NCBI GenBank assembly: GCA_019638615.1
Contig: JAHBTL010000009.1
Span: 157,800 to 221,799 of the forward strand
DNA: 64,000 bases
Origin: Chitinophagaceae bacterium
Lineage (GTDB): Bacteria; Bacteroidota; Bacteroidia; Chitinophagales; Chitinophagaceae
Direction: 5' to 3'
The notes beneath the pieces are model-generated. The model saw only the letters and a program-made list of their open reading frames with translations. It had not been told where the DNA came from and did not search any database. The position numbers and the translations under genes are program-made. Positions 1 through 10,000 of this stretch are shown here, one piece after another. The first letter of the stretch is position 1, and each line of letters opens with the position of its first letter.

Positions 1-2157
1 CCCGATAACCAGGGCAATGTCTGGAAATCCGGTTACGAATATACTTTAGGCAATGTGGGCGGGTTCAGTCATATACATTCCTGGACAATGTCCGGGTTAT
101 CCATTATGCCTACGGTTGGTGTACTGAATACTAAAATGGGGCCGGCAGACGGACCTACTACCGGCTGGACAACCGGCTATCGTTCACGGGTAGATAAGTC
201 CACCGAAAAAGCGAGCCCGGGTTATTATGCAGTTACGTTACTGAATGGCAACATTCATACTGAATTGACAAGTACTACCCGCGCAGGATTTTTTCGTTTC
301 ACTTACCCCGAGGCCGCAGAAACCAATATTCTTATGGACCTTGAATTTTTTACAGAATATACTCCTAAGATACTGGATGTACAACTGACAAAAGTGAGCG
401 ATACAGAGATTGAAGGCTATTCGAAGCAGCAGTCGGACTGGAATGAATATACCATACATTTTGTAGTGCGGTTTAATAAAAAGATAGAAGACTTCGGAGG
501 ATGGACAGGCAAAGAAATCCTAAAGCATGCTGCGCGTATAAATGGAAAAGGGGATGTGGGGGGATATGCTCATTTTACTACGAAGCCGGGCGAGCAGATA
601 TTAATGCAAACGGGAATATCGCTGGTAAGTATAGCACAGGCCAGGCTGAATCTTGAAACTGAAATGAACCCTTTTAACTGGGATTTTGAGGCAGTGCGGA
701 ATAACGCCCGTAATGTATGGAATGAGTTGCTGGGTAAAATACAGGTAGAAGGCGGAACAGAAGAGAACCGGAAGAAGTTCTATACCAACCTCTACCGTTC
801 GTATGTTGCCCGTACTATCTGGAGCGATGTAAATGGAAAATACATCGATGTATGTGAGCAGGAAAGGCAGGCAGCCCCCGATTCGCCGGTATATGGTTGT
901 GATGCATTCTGGAATACTTTCTGGAACCTGAATCAATTGTGGACATTGGTAAATCCTGACCTGGCAAGCACCTGGGTTCGATCCCTGCTGGAGATATACA
1001 AGCATGGCGGCTGGTTGCCTAAAGGCCCTGCCGGAATTGAATATTCTGGTATTATGGAGGCATCGCACGAAATTGCTTTAATTGTAAGCGCATACCAGAA
1101 AGGCATCCGGGATTTCGATGTAGAGACTGCTTTTAAAGCCCTGGTGCATCAGCAGTCAGTGCCGGGTGTAAAACATGAGTGCGGGGGCTTTGCGGGAAAC
1201 AAGTTTTTCGAATCATATCTTCAATTGGGATATGTGCCCGATGAAGAAGGGCAGGTAAGCAATACACTGGAATATGCCTACGACGACTGGTGCGTTGCAC
1301 AAATGGCAAAATCTCTCGGGAAGAAAAAAGAATATGAAACATTTATAAAACGTGCCGGTAATTATAAAAATGTTTTCGATACCCAAACCAAATACATCCG
1401 TATCAGGCACAGAGACGGCAGTTGGGTAAAGGATTGGAGCCCGTATTGCTGTACTTCGTTTAGTGGTTCCGGTTACCTGGAAGGAAATGCGTGGCAGTAT
1501 AGTTTTTTTAATCCGCATGATGTACAGGGCATATTAAACCTGATGGGGAAGGATGAATTCAACAACCGCCTGAACGAAGGTTTTGAAAAGTCTTCCAGGT
1601 TTAATTTTAATGCAGATGGCGATCTGTATGACCTTGTGCCCATCAATCATGGCAATCAGCCGAACATGCAGGCGGCGTGGTTGTTCAATTATTCAGGAAA
1701 ACCCTGGTTAACCCAAAAATGGACACGTGAAATCATGAATAAGTATTACGGATCAACGCCGATATATGGATGGTTGGGCGATGAAGATGAAGGGCAGATG
1801 GGCGCGTGGTTTGTAATGAGCGCTATGGGATTGTTTCAAACCGATGGCGGGACTTCTGTAAAACCATTTTATGAAATCGGCAGCCCTTTATTTGAAAAAA
1901 TAACCATTCATTTAAACAGTAAATATTATCCCGGCAAAACATTTACTATTGAAGCAAAGAATGTGTCCGACGCCAACAGGTATATTCAATCGGCTTTGCT
2001 GGACGGAAAACCGTTAACGCGTCCCTGGTTTTACCATAGTGATTTGGTGGACGGGGGCAGCCTGGTATTGGAAATGGGGGCGCAACCCAATGAAAAATGG
2101 GGAAGCGCCGATAACGATGCTCCGCCATCTATGTCTGCAAGAACAAAAACAAAATAA
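1..2157 (+). CDS. GH92 family alpha-1,2-mannosidase-like glycosidase, 5' end outside window
   Basis: The frame is open from base 1, so the N-terminus and signal peptide lie upstream of the window; 718 codons are visible. Recognised by several GH92 hallmarks: HIHSWTMSGL near the left edge, GCDAFWNTFWNLNQLW around nt 895-945, KHGGWLPKGP around nt 1000-1030, the HGNQPNMQAAWLFNY block around nt 1648-1695, and GDEDEGQMGAWFVMSAMGLF around nt 1777-1840, the segment that carries the family's acidic catalytic and calcium-binding residues. GH92 enzymes are calcium-dependent, inverting exo-alpha-mannosidases acting on N-glycan or yeast mannan in the periplasm. The visible part covers most of the catalytic (alpha/alpha)6 barrel and the C-terminal beta domain. 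The last residues (lysine and threonine rich) are low complexity. Linkage specificity cannot be told from sequence. Confidence 0.93.
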   Translation, partial: PDNQGNVWKSGYEYTLGNVGGFSHIHSWTMSGLSIMPTVGVLNTKMGPADGPTTGWTTGYRSRVDKSTEKASPGYYAVTLLNGNIHTELTSTTRAGFFRFTYPEAAETNILMDLEFFTEYTPKILDVQLTKVSDTEIEGYSKQQSDWNEYTIHFVVRFNKKIEDFGGWTGKEILKHAARINGKGDVGGYAHFTTKPGEQILMQTGISLVSIAQARLNLETEMNPFNWDFEAVRNNARNVWNELLGKIQVEGGTEENRKKFYTNLYRSYVARTIWSDVNGKYIDVCEQERQAAPDSPVYGCDAFWNTFWNLNQLWTLVNPDLASTWVRSLLEIYKHGGWLPKGPAGIEYSGIMEASHEIALIVSAYQKGIRDFDVETAFKALVHQQSVPGVKHECGGFAGNKFFESYLQLGYVPDEEGQVSNTLEYAYDDWCVAQMAKSLGKKKEYETFIKRAGNYKNVFDTQTKYIRIRHRDGSWVKDWSPYCCTSFSGSGYLEGNAWQYSFFNPHDVQGILNLMGKDEFNNRLNEGFEKSSRFNFNADGDLYDLVPINHGNQPNMQAAWLFNYSGKPWLTQKWTREIMNKYYGSTPIYGWLGDEDEGQMGAWFVMSAMGLFQTDGGTSVKPFYEIGSPLFEKITIHLNSKYYPGKTFTIEAKNVSDANRYIQSALLDGKPLTRPWFYHSDLVDGGSLVLEMGAQPNEKWGSADNDAPPSMSARTKTK

Positions 2158-2250
2158 AGGGCAGTTGGGGATGTGCGGCAACAAATTATAAATACCATGG
2201 CCTGTTTATGCATGCAGCCTGAAACAAACAAAGGCTTAACTTGCACGCAA

Positions 2251-2577
2251 ATGAATGCAGAGCAGATCCGGGAATATTGTCTTGCCAAAACCGGCGCCGG
2301 GGAATCCCTTCCTTTTGGCCCGGATGCATTGGTATTTAAAGTAGATGAAAAAATATTCCTGCTTTTATCGCTGGATACAAGTCCCGTGCAATTCAATGTA
2401 AAATGTGATCCTGTTAAAGCTGAAGAGCTCCGTGAAGCATATGCCTGTGTATTACCCGGCTACCATATGAATAAAAAGCACTGGAATACCGTTGTAATCG
2501 ACGGCTCCGTTCCAACAAAGCTTTTAAAAGAATGGATAGATCATTCATATGAACTGGTCAGAAAAAAAAGAAAGTAA
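2251..2577 (+). CDS. MmcQ/YjbR family protein
   Basis: A 108-residue protein of the MmcQ/YjbR fold (CyaY-like DNA-binding superfamily). The order NAEQIREYCLAKTGAGESLPFGPDALVFKV, then KIFLLLSLD, then KCDP, then LPGYHMNKKHWNTVVIDG, then a C-terminal helix ending in basic residues, matches the family. An upstream GTG at 2173 and an ATG at 2197 are in frame, but the ATG at 2251 puts the start exactly where family members begin, so it is preferred. Biochemical function is not established; members are small cytoplasmic proteins. It follows the GH92 gene by about 90 bp and may share its transcript. It is convergent with the Nramp-like gene. Confidence 0.85.
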   Translation: MNAEQIREYCLAKTGAGESLPFGPDALVFKVDEKIFLLLSLDTSPVQFNVKCDPVKAEELREAYACVLPGYHMNKKHWNTVVIDGSVPTKLLKEWIDHSYELVRKKRK

Positions 2578-2580
2578 AAA

Positions 2581-2635
2581 GTGTTTATGGTTTATGGTTT
2601 GAGGTTCTAAACAATAAACTACAAACAATAAACAC
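2581..2635. terminator. Bidirectional terminator-like inverted repeat
   Basis: Between two convergent genes lies an imperfect inverted repeat: GTGTTTATGG... at 2581 pairs with ...CAATAAACAC ending at 2635, with further GTTT/AAAC pairing (some G-T) inside. It has A- and T-rich flanks on both sides, as expected for a shared terminator. Confidence 0.45.
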
Positions 2636-2643
2636 ACAACATT

Positions 2644-3990
2644 TTACAGTAGCTGAACAATTCCGTATACCGCGACCAGCAAAATGCTCAGAATGCTTAT
2701 CCATAAAAGCGCATCGAACAACCTGCTGCTTTTAACGTGTTCCGGTGATCTATACCTGAAGCAGATGGCTGCATATACGATGATAAGCAGCAATACAGAG
2801 CCTACCACGCCCCCGGAAATGATCATCAAAACGGGGAGTTCAATGAACAGGTAGGCTATGGCCCATATCGCAGGAATAGAAAATGATAAAAGGGTGACCA
2901 GCTTTTTACGCTGCTGCGGATGACTGAAATTGATCCATCCTTTTTGCCCCGCTATGTCTGCAAACAACCTCGACCAGTATGCAAGGGTAGCAAATACGCT
3001 GGAAAATAAAACAAAAAATGCCCCCACCAGGAATATGATCCTGAAGCTTTCTCCCAAAGTTTGCGTATAAATATTGGCCAGCACATTGATCAGTTCATTG
3101 CCTTCAGGAACATGTTCCCTGCCATGCAGAATGCTTGCTCCGAGCAGGTAAAAAGCCGCAGTTACTGACGTATATACCACCATGGCTACTGTAGCGTCGA
3201 GGTACATTACTTTGATCCAGCCCCGGGCTCTTTCCTTCCAGGCTTCACTGCCATCCTGCATGCCTGTGTAAGAGGCATATCCTTTTTCTATACACCAGTA
3301 ATTATAGGAAATGATTTCATCACTGCCCACCCCGGTTATGCCAAACGCGCCGATAGCAAGCATTACCATAGCAGCAGGCAGCTCAAACGTTAAGCCGGTT
3401 GCAATGTCCTGCATGCTAAAAGCAAATGTTGTGAATTGCACTACCACCAGCGAAGCAATGGTGATGACGGTAAATATTACTATCATGAAAAGAGATGTCT
3501 TTTCAAGCAGGGGGTAATAGTTTTTATATACAAGCAATGATATAACAATGGCCAGGAAGATAGTCCAAACAGGTGTGGAAACCTGTGGCGCCAGCATATG
3601 CATTACAAGCGCCGAGCCCCCTAACATACCGCCCACCTGCACAATTTTAAGCAGGGTAAGCAATAGCACCGTCCATACCGACCAATGCATGGTGCGAATG
3701 CGTATTCCCGGTAATTTATTGAAGGAGCACATGACGGTTTCTCCCGTTACAATGGCCTGTTTCCCAAATTGAAGCTGTATCGCTACTTTTACAAAGCAGC
3801 TTACCAGTATGATCCAGAACATTACAAAGCCGGCTTTGGCCCCGAGCAGGGTAGTGGCGATCAATTCACCGGAACCTACAATAGAAGCTGAAAGAATAAA
3901 GCCCGGGCCTAAAAATTGCAGGCGCCCAAAGAACGTTGCGGGAGGTTGTTTGATGTGCTGTTTGTTAATGGTATAGTTGTCGGCAATCAT
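2644..3990 (-). CDS. Nramp-related divalent-cation transporter lacking the DPGN motif
   Basis: About 448 residues with eleven or so hydrophobic helices. The opening LGPGFILSAS, the GETV segment in the third helix region and overall hydropathy identify the Nramp (SLC11) superfamily. The helix-1 metal-binding motif, normally DPGN, is replaced by VGSG followed by E (residues about 38-42), and the helix-6 MPH motif is replaced by FGITGVGSDE. Both half-sites that bind manganese or iron in canonical Nramp are therefore altered, so the substrate may differ. A TTG at 4002 is in frame, but the ATG at 3990 is 8 bp past the upstream gene's TGA and is preferred. It is probably co-transcribed with the YD-repeat-like gene upstream. 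Confidence 0.85.
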   Translation of the reverse strand: MIADNYTINKQHIKQPPATFFGRLQFLGPGFILSASIVGSGELIATTLLGAKAGFVMFWIILVSCFVKVAIQLQFGKQAIVTGETVMCSFNKLPGIRIRTMHWSVWTVLLLTLLKIVQVGGMLGGSALVMHMLAPQVSTPVWTIFLAIVISLLVYKNYYPLLEKTSLFMIVIFTVITIASLVVVQFTTFAFSMQDIATGLTFELPAAMVMLAIGAFGITGVGSDEIISYNYWCIEKGYASYTGMQDGSEAWKERARGWIKVMYLDATVAMVVYTSVTAAFYLLGASILHGREHVPEGNELINVLANIYTQTLGESFRIIFLVGAFFVLFSSVFATLAYWSRLFADIAGQKGWINFSHPQQRKKLVTLLSFSIPAIWAIAYLFIELPVLMIISGGVVGSVLLLIIVYAAICFRYRSPEHVKSSRLFDALLWISILSILLVAVYGIVQLL

Positions 3991-3998
3991 TAAAGCAG

Positions 3999-4958
3999 TC
4001 AATATTGATATTCAATTCTACCCAGTAATTGTTTTTGTTTATTATAACAGAGCTCGCGTATTCTTAATCCTTTATCGTTGTATTCATATTTCCAGATCAG
4101 GTAGTCGCTTCCGTTTTGTACCGAAATCATCTGGGAAATACCGCCCCGGTCATTGTATTCGAATATATTGTCAGGCATTAATTTTTTTAAGCGATCGTTA
4201 TAACGCACAATATCGGTCATCCTGTTCTCTTTATCATAATAATAATGGGTGGTATTTTTAGATGAACCTTTGTAAAAAACTTCTTCTTCCGTCACGTTCC
4301 CCGTTTCATCTGTTTTAAACTGTACAATGCTGGTATCGTTCCCATTTTTGATCCATAGCATTTTTTGCGGCTTATTATGGGCATCGTATAGCCATATATG
4401 TGATTCAGACTGCTGATCCTTACCCTTTGCGGTGGCAGATATGCTGTGAGCGCTGGTCAGCATTCCGTTTTCGTTATAGGTGTAAGTGGAAGTGTGAACA
4501 TTTTCGGCCGAACTGTCTACCGACTTTACCGGTTTTCCATCCGGCAGGTAAAATGTGGTTAGCCACGAGGCGCCGCTTGCAGGAGAGCTGGTATAGGTGG
4601 CTGTTTTGCTGTATGCGGCATCCACACTTACCTCTCCGGCAAAGTTTTCAGAGCGTTCGCCTGTTGCTTCGTAACTGATTAGTTTAATTTCTCTTACCTG
4701 GTTGGCTTTATATAACTTCAACTGCTCTGTGTTTCGGCTTGTTAGCACAATATCAGTATAATAAAACTGCGCATTTCCGGTGAGCAAAGATAATACACCT
4801 ATATTTATCAGGCATAACCTGTTGAAAACAATCCGGCCGATGCCTCTGCATGCCGGCTTTGGCCAGGGATGTTTTTGTAGTTGGGCACGAAAAAATGAGA
4901 AACGCTTTGCATAGACTTTTTGCAAGAAAGGTATTGAAGGGAAGTTCATAGGGGACAA
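3999..4958 (-). CDS. Secreted YD-repeat-like protein of unknown function
   Basis: 319 residues from the first ATG. Residues about 65-319 contain repeated short beta hairpins with Y/N-D/E-x-G patterns (TYNENGMLT, YDAHNKP, YYYDKENRMTDIVRYND, FEYNDRGGI, YEYNDKGLRIRE), resembling the YD/Rhs-type repeats of wall-associated proteins but without an Rhs core. A hydrophobic segment, LCLINIGVLSLLTGNAQ, at about 48-64 looks like a signal peptide. It sits unusually far from the first Met, and I see no ATG, GTG or TTG closer to it, so the true start is uncertain. It is divergent from the DUF3667 gene with only 28 bp between starts and precedes the Nramp-like gene in the same direction. Confidence 0.6.
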   Translation of the reverse strand: MSPMNFPSIPFLQKVYAKRFSFFRAQLQKHPWPKPACRGIGRIVFNRLCLINIGVLSLLTGNAQFYYTDIVLTSRNTEQLKLYKANQVREIKLISYEATGERSENFAGEVSVDAAYSKTATYTSSPASGASWLTTFYLPDGKPVKSVDSSAENVHTSTYTYNENGMLTSAHSISATAKGKDQQSESHIWLYDAHNKPQKMLWIKNGNDTSIVQFKTDETGNVTEEEVFYKGSSKNTTHYYYDKENRMTDIVRYNDRLKKLMPDNIFEYNDRGGISQMISVQNGSDYLIWKYEYNDKGLRIRELCYNKQKQLLGRIEYQY

Positions 4959-4986
4959 AAGTATTATTTTTATTAAAATTTATTAA

Positions 4987-6246
4987 GTGTCTCATTTAAA
5001 AGAAAGAAAAGAGAAAAATTGTCTGAACTGTAATGCGGAGGTCGCGGGTCGCTATTGCCAGGTATGCGGTCAGGAGAATATTGAAACCAAAGAATCTTTC
5101 CGGCACCTCGTGATTCATTTTTTTAATGATATAACCCATTATGACGGGAAGTTTTTAAATACTGTTAAATATCTCTTATTGCGCCCCGGGTTTCTTACGG
5201 CCGAGTATACACGCGGCAGAAGGTTTACCTATCTTCATCCTATACGCATGTATGTTTTTACATCGGCATTCTTTTTTCTTATTTTTTTCAGTTTTATCAA
5301 AAAGCATGAAGTTGATAATGCAGGTCCGGATGGATTAAAAAAAGAACTTGCGAAGAAGAAAGACGAGTTGGAAAAACTCCAACACATGTCCGGGCGTACA
5401 TCCGATTCCGTAATGCTGAAGGCCATCCGGGCAAATATTATAAACCGCAAAAAAGAAATTGCGGATCTTTCAGCCAGGGTTGAAGAGCAGAACAATGAGC
5501 ATAAGAACGACGGGTTGGATGAACGCCTCGTTATTGACAGTGTCACCCGGAACAACATTAATTTACACGCTCCCTCTTTTGAGCAGGCGCTTGATTCAGC
5601 TCAAACCGTAATTAACTCTACATTGGAACGGGAGCAAAGAAAGGGAGACGCCCGTAAAGAAATAATAGATATAAGCGGCAGCAATTCCCCTGACATTGAA
5701 TTTTATGAGGATGAAGCTATTTACAGGGCAATTCAAAAGGAGTTGCCTCCCGAAAGAAGGGACGGAGTGCTGGAAGCTGCCCTTAAGCAGCGGCTTTTGC
5801 GCTGGCACGACCAACAGGAGGAGGGTGATCTAAAAGCGTTTCATACCTTGCTTGAGAAATTTGAACATTCATTTCCTACTATATTGTTTGTGTCGCTACC
5901 TATTTTTGCTTTTCTGTTGAAATTGTTATATATACGCAGAAGAAAGTTTTACTACGCAGATCATGGTATTTTTGCTATACATTCTTATTGTGCCATGTTC
6001 ATACTTATGTTATTGTATTACATGGCCGATGGACTCGATAAGAAATGGAACTGGTGGGGATTGGACATATTGAAAACAAGCGTTGTTTTATACATGATAT
6101 ATTACATATACAAGGCTATGAAAAACTATTATGCCCAGGGGAGATTTAAAACTATATTGAAATATATTTTCCTGGCGTGGATGACCCTGATCATTATGAC
6201 GACCCTGATTGTGATATTTTTTATTATAAGCGCTGCTAAAAACTAA
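4987..6246 (+). CDS. DUF3667 family zinc-ribbon membrane protein
   Basis: 419 residues, GTG start. An N-terminal zinc ribbon with Cys12, Cys15, Cys24 and Cys27 (CLNC...GRYCQVCGQ) precedes a membrane-proximal segment (FNDITHYDGKFLNTVKYLLLRPG, in part) typical of DUF3667. Hydrophobic helices occur near residues 84-102, 297-318, 328-346, 355-375 and 392-415. Residues about 115-260 form a charged, probably coiled-coil insert. The family is common in Bacteroidota, is an inner-membrane protein and has no proven function. It is followed 7 bp later by mazG and then the large kinase, apparently an operon. Confidence 0.8.
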   Translation: MSHLKERKEKNCLNCNAEVAGRYCQVCGQENIETKESFRHLVIHFFNDITHYDGKFLNTVKYLLLRPGFLTAEYTRGRRFTYLHPIRMYVFTSAFFFLIFFSFIKKHEVDNAGPDGLKKELAKKKDELEKLQHMSGRTSDSVMLKAIRANIINRKKEIADLSARVEEQNNEHKNDGLDERLVIDSVTRNNINLHAPSFEQALDSAQTVINSTLEREQRKGDARKEIIDISGSNSPDIEFYEDEAIYRAIQKELPPERRDGVLEAALKQRLLRWHDQQEEGDLKAFHTLLEKFEHSFPTILFVSLPIFAFLLKLLYIRRRKFYYADHGIFAIHSYCAMFILMLLYYMADGLDKKWNWWGLDILKTSVVLYMIYYIYKAMKNYYAQGRFKTILKYIFLAWMTLIIMTTLIVIFFIISAAKN

Positions 6247-6253
6247 AATACGG

Positions 6254-7030
6254 ATGGATACTACCGGGACAGCTTTTTTGAGATTGGTAAAAATTATGGA
6301 TGATTTGCGTGAGAAATGTCCCTGGGACAGGAAGCAAACGATTCATTCATTAAGATCTTTAACCATTGAAGAAACATACGAATTGGCGGATGCGATTACT
6401 GAAAACGATTGGAAAGGCATTAAAGAAGAGTTGGGCGATGTAATGCTGCACATGGTGTTTTATGCAAAGATAGGGCAGGAGCAGGGTGCCTTTTCCTTAA
6501 AAGAGGTATTAAACGGCGTATGTGAAAAGCTGATCGCACGGCATCCTCATATATATGGCGATGTAAAGGTGAATAATGAAGAGGATGTAAAACGCAACTG
6601 GGAAAAATTGAAATTAAAGGAAGGTAAGAAATCGGTACTGAGCGGAGTGCCTGTTTCGTTGCCTGCTACCGTAAAGGCTATAAGATTACAGGAAAAAGCA
6701 AAGCAAGTGGGTTTTGAGTGGGATGAAACCAGCCAGGTGTGGAATAAAGTGCAGGAAGAAATGAATGAGCTGCAGGAAGCCATTCAGCAGAATGATCAGC
6801 AGGCGATAGAAGCCGAGTATGGTGACCTGATATTTTCGCTTATCAACTATGCACGGTTTTTGCATGTTGATGCGGAGTCTGCGCTGGAAAGAACCAACAG
6901 GAAATTTATTAAGCGTTTTACGCAAATGGAAGAACAGGCGACCGCCGGGGGTAAGAATCTGCAGGATATGACCCTGGAAGAAATGGATGATTTGTGGAAC
7001 GAGGTTAAACGTCAAAACAAAGAATCTTGA
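6254..7030 (+). CDS. mazG: Nucleoside triphosphate pyrophosphohydrolase MazG
   Basis: 258 residues, the normal length for the two-domain MazG of enterobacteria. The first MazG domain shows LREKCPWDRKQT, then the metal-binding EETYELADAI with E39, E40 and E43, and EELGDVMLHMVFYAKIG with E58, E59 and D62. A second, more divergent MazG domain is visible at about 150-230 (EEMNELQEAI...EYGDLIFSLINYAR). The enzyme hydrolyses NTPs and dNTPs to the monophosphate and pyrophosphate in the cytoplasm, cleaning up non-canonical nucleotides and affecting (p)ppGpp responses. Its stop codon overlaps the start of the downstream kinase gene. Confidence 0.95.
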   Translation: MDTTGTAFLRLVKIMDDLREKCPWDRKQTIHSLRSLTIEETYELADAITENDWKGIKEELGDVMLHMVFYAKIGQEQGAFSLKEVLNGVCEKLIARHPHIYGDVKVNNEEDVKRNWEKLKLKEGKKSVLSGVPVSLPATVKAIRLQEKAKQVGFEWDETSQVWNKVQEEMNELQEAIQQNDQQAIEAEYGDLIFSLINYARFLHVDAESALERTNRKFIKRFTQMEEQATAGGKNLQDMTLEEMDDLWNEVKRQNKES

Positions 7031-10000
7031 AGAAATTCTGGTCCGATATTTTTTACAACAACGGTTACCTCCTTATAGGAGCTGCATGGCTGTTCACACT
7101 GTCCTTTATTTTCAGCAACTACTGGTCGTATACATCTTCTCCGGGAGGGGTAAAAAAAACACTCGAAAAGTATATTCACAGCAACGAGCAGGCTTTTGAT
7201 CTTTTCCTGAGAGACACCGCATTGATCGGCCGTTTAATCAATAAAGAGGAGTCGGAAGAGGAAGTAAAACAGATCACGCAAAAAGACTACAAAGTTTTTT
7301 TATATGAGGAATTGAATGATGATTACCGCCTCCTGTTCTGGAATACCCAATCGGTGGTGCCGGACGAACAACTGGTAAAAAATGAAATCATCAGGCATAT
7401 TGCATCCCTGCCGAACGGGCAATACGAGGTGATAAGAAAAAAAATAATTATTCATAATAAATCCATTATTGCGCTTTACTTATTGCCTGTGCGGAGGCAA
7501 TATGTGCTGGAGAGTGAGTATTTAAGAAATGGCTTTGTAAGCCATGAGAATATTGAGCGCAATTATTCCATGGTTTTTTCACCCACTGCCTTCCCTGTAA
7601 AAAGTACTAATGCCATAACATTGTTTTACCTTCAGCCTAAATCAAATGCCAATATTCACAGCAACGATTGGATAACGGTTTTGCTGCGCATACTGGGCTC
7701 GCTGTTGGTGCTTTTTTTCCTGCATAATGTAGCAGTAGCTGTGTCTAAAACAAGAGGGGCTTTGTGGGGCGTGGCATTTATGACTGTATTGCTGGTTGGA
7801 TTACGTATATTAAGCTATAATTTTCCGCTTCCGGCCAACTTCAGGCAATTTGAGCTTTTTGATCCAAGAATATACGGGTCCAATGTTGTATTGCGGTCAT
7901 TGGGCGATCTGCTCATCAACAGCGTGCTTTTTTTCTGGATCGTGTTATTTGCCCGTATACAGTTTTCCAGGAGGAATCTTTCCTTATATATAAAAAGCAA
8001 TTTTTGGCGAAGGATAATAGTTATTGCGTTATCATTCACGTTAATTCTTACCACTTTCGGCTGTGGGCATGTAATAAGAAGTCTCGTTGCCGATTCACAG
8101 ATATCCTTTGATGTAACCAATTTTTTCAGCTTAAATATTTACAGTGTTTTCGGGTTCATTGTACTGTGCTGTGTTTCGTTAGGATACTTCATTTTTTCGC
8201 AAACCATATTGAAGATCATGAGCATTTTGCTCGTTCGTGCACAGTTTTACCAGTGGGTAGTAATTGCCTTTTTGGGTTTGCTGGGACTAAGCCTGCGGAT
8301 GAATGGGCCATATATCCTGTTTGAGTTGTCGATGCTGGCGTGGTTGTTATCGTATGTATATCTCATGAACCGCGTTGAGCTCAGCCTTCGCAGGAGTAAT
8401 TTCCTGGTGGGTAATGCTTTGTTCTGGCTGTTTATTTTTTCCGTGTCTATTGCTTCTGTTATTTTTTATCAAAACAAGGTAAGAGAACTTGAGCTGAGAA
8501 AAAGAACCGCTGAAAAATTAGTATTGCAGGCAGACCCTTCGAGCGAAAGATTACTGAATATAGCTATCCAGGGGTTTACCAATAATTTTTTCCTCAGTAA
8601 TCTTCCCAGGTTATATAAGCCGCTCGAGGGAATGCGGTTTAAGGACAGCATTGTCAATGCGAACTTTGCACCCTATCTTAACAAGTACGATACGGAATTG
8701 TTTTTTTACAACCAGATGGAAGATCCTATCGGCTCGGGTGAAAGGCTGACCTATGACGAGATCAATACTATTTATTCAGTGCAGGGCAAAGTCACCGGCA
8801 TTCCGGGATTGAGGTATTATGAGACCGCATTTGATAAGTTCAGCTATGTATACCAGAAAGAAATAAAAGACAGTTCAAACAATACGAAAGCATATTTCTT
8901 CATGCTTGCCAATCCCAAGCGTTACCGCAGCGAGGCATTGTACCCCGAATTATTTAAGCAGGCCGAAGATTATTCATTTGAATATGCGCCGGATTACGCC
9001 TATGCCATTTATGAAAACGGAACACTGCTGGTTTATGTAAATGATTATAGTTTTCCCACATCGTTAACGGCAGGCGATATACCCCGGCAGGAGTTTGAAG
9101 AAAAAAAAGTAAATGGCTACAGTGAGTTGTGGTATAAAAGCGGCTCTAAAGTAATTATAATTACCAGGCGCAGTAATTTCATCATGGAGGCAATCACCTT
9201 ATTTGCCTACCTGTTCTGCTCCTTTTTATTGCTGATGGTAGCTTTCCAGGTCGCGAGTATTGTTATATTATCAGGTTTCAGGTGGAGCACTTTGAGGGAG
9301 ATATCTGAATTCAATATCCGATCGCAGATATACGGCACCGTTATATTTGTGAGTATTTTTTCATTCATAGTGGTAGGTGCCGCCACCATCATTTTCTTTA
9401 CCGCTTCCTATAATAAAAATAACCGCGATAAGCTGAGCTACTCCATACAGGATATCTCAACACAACTTAAGAACAAAGTGAGCGACCACCGTGTAGCCGG
9501 CGGCGTTATGCATGTGTTTGATTCTTCCTACAGCAAGATTTTGAGGCAGCAGATATCTGATATGGCGCAGTATCACAATGCCGATGTGAATCTTTACAAT
9601 GCCGATGGCTCATTGCAGATATCCTCCCAGCCATTTGTATACAATAAGGGCGTGCTGAGCCGGATGATGGATCCTCTCGCTTTTTATAATTTGAGCCATC
9701 AAAAGAAAATTCAGTATGTGCAGGAGGAGAAATATGGTAAAATGAACTACCTGAGCATATATGTACCCGTGCTCACCAAAGACAGGAAAGCGGTAGCCTA
9801 TATTAATATTCCGTATTTCAATTCACAAAGCAGGCTTAAACAGGAAATATCCAGCTTCCTGGTAACCATCATCAACCTGAATGCCTTTATTTTTTTACTG
9901 TCCGGAATTATCGCACTGTTTCTTACCAACAGGATTACGGGGTCGTTTACCCTCATCAGCGCCATGATGAAAGACGTAAATCTCGGCAAGCACAACGCCG

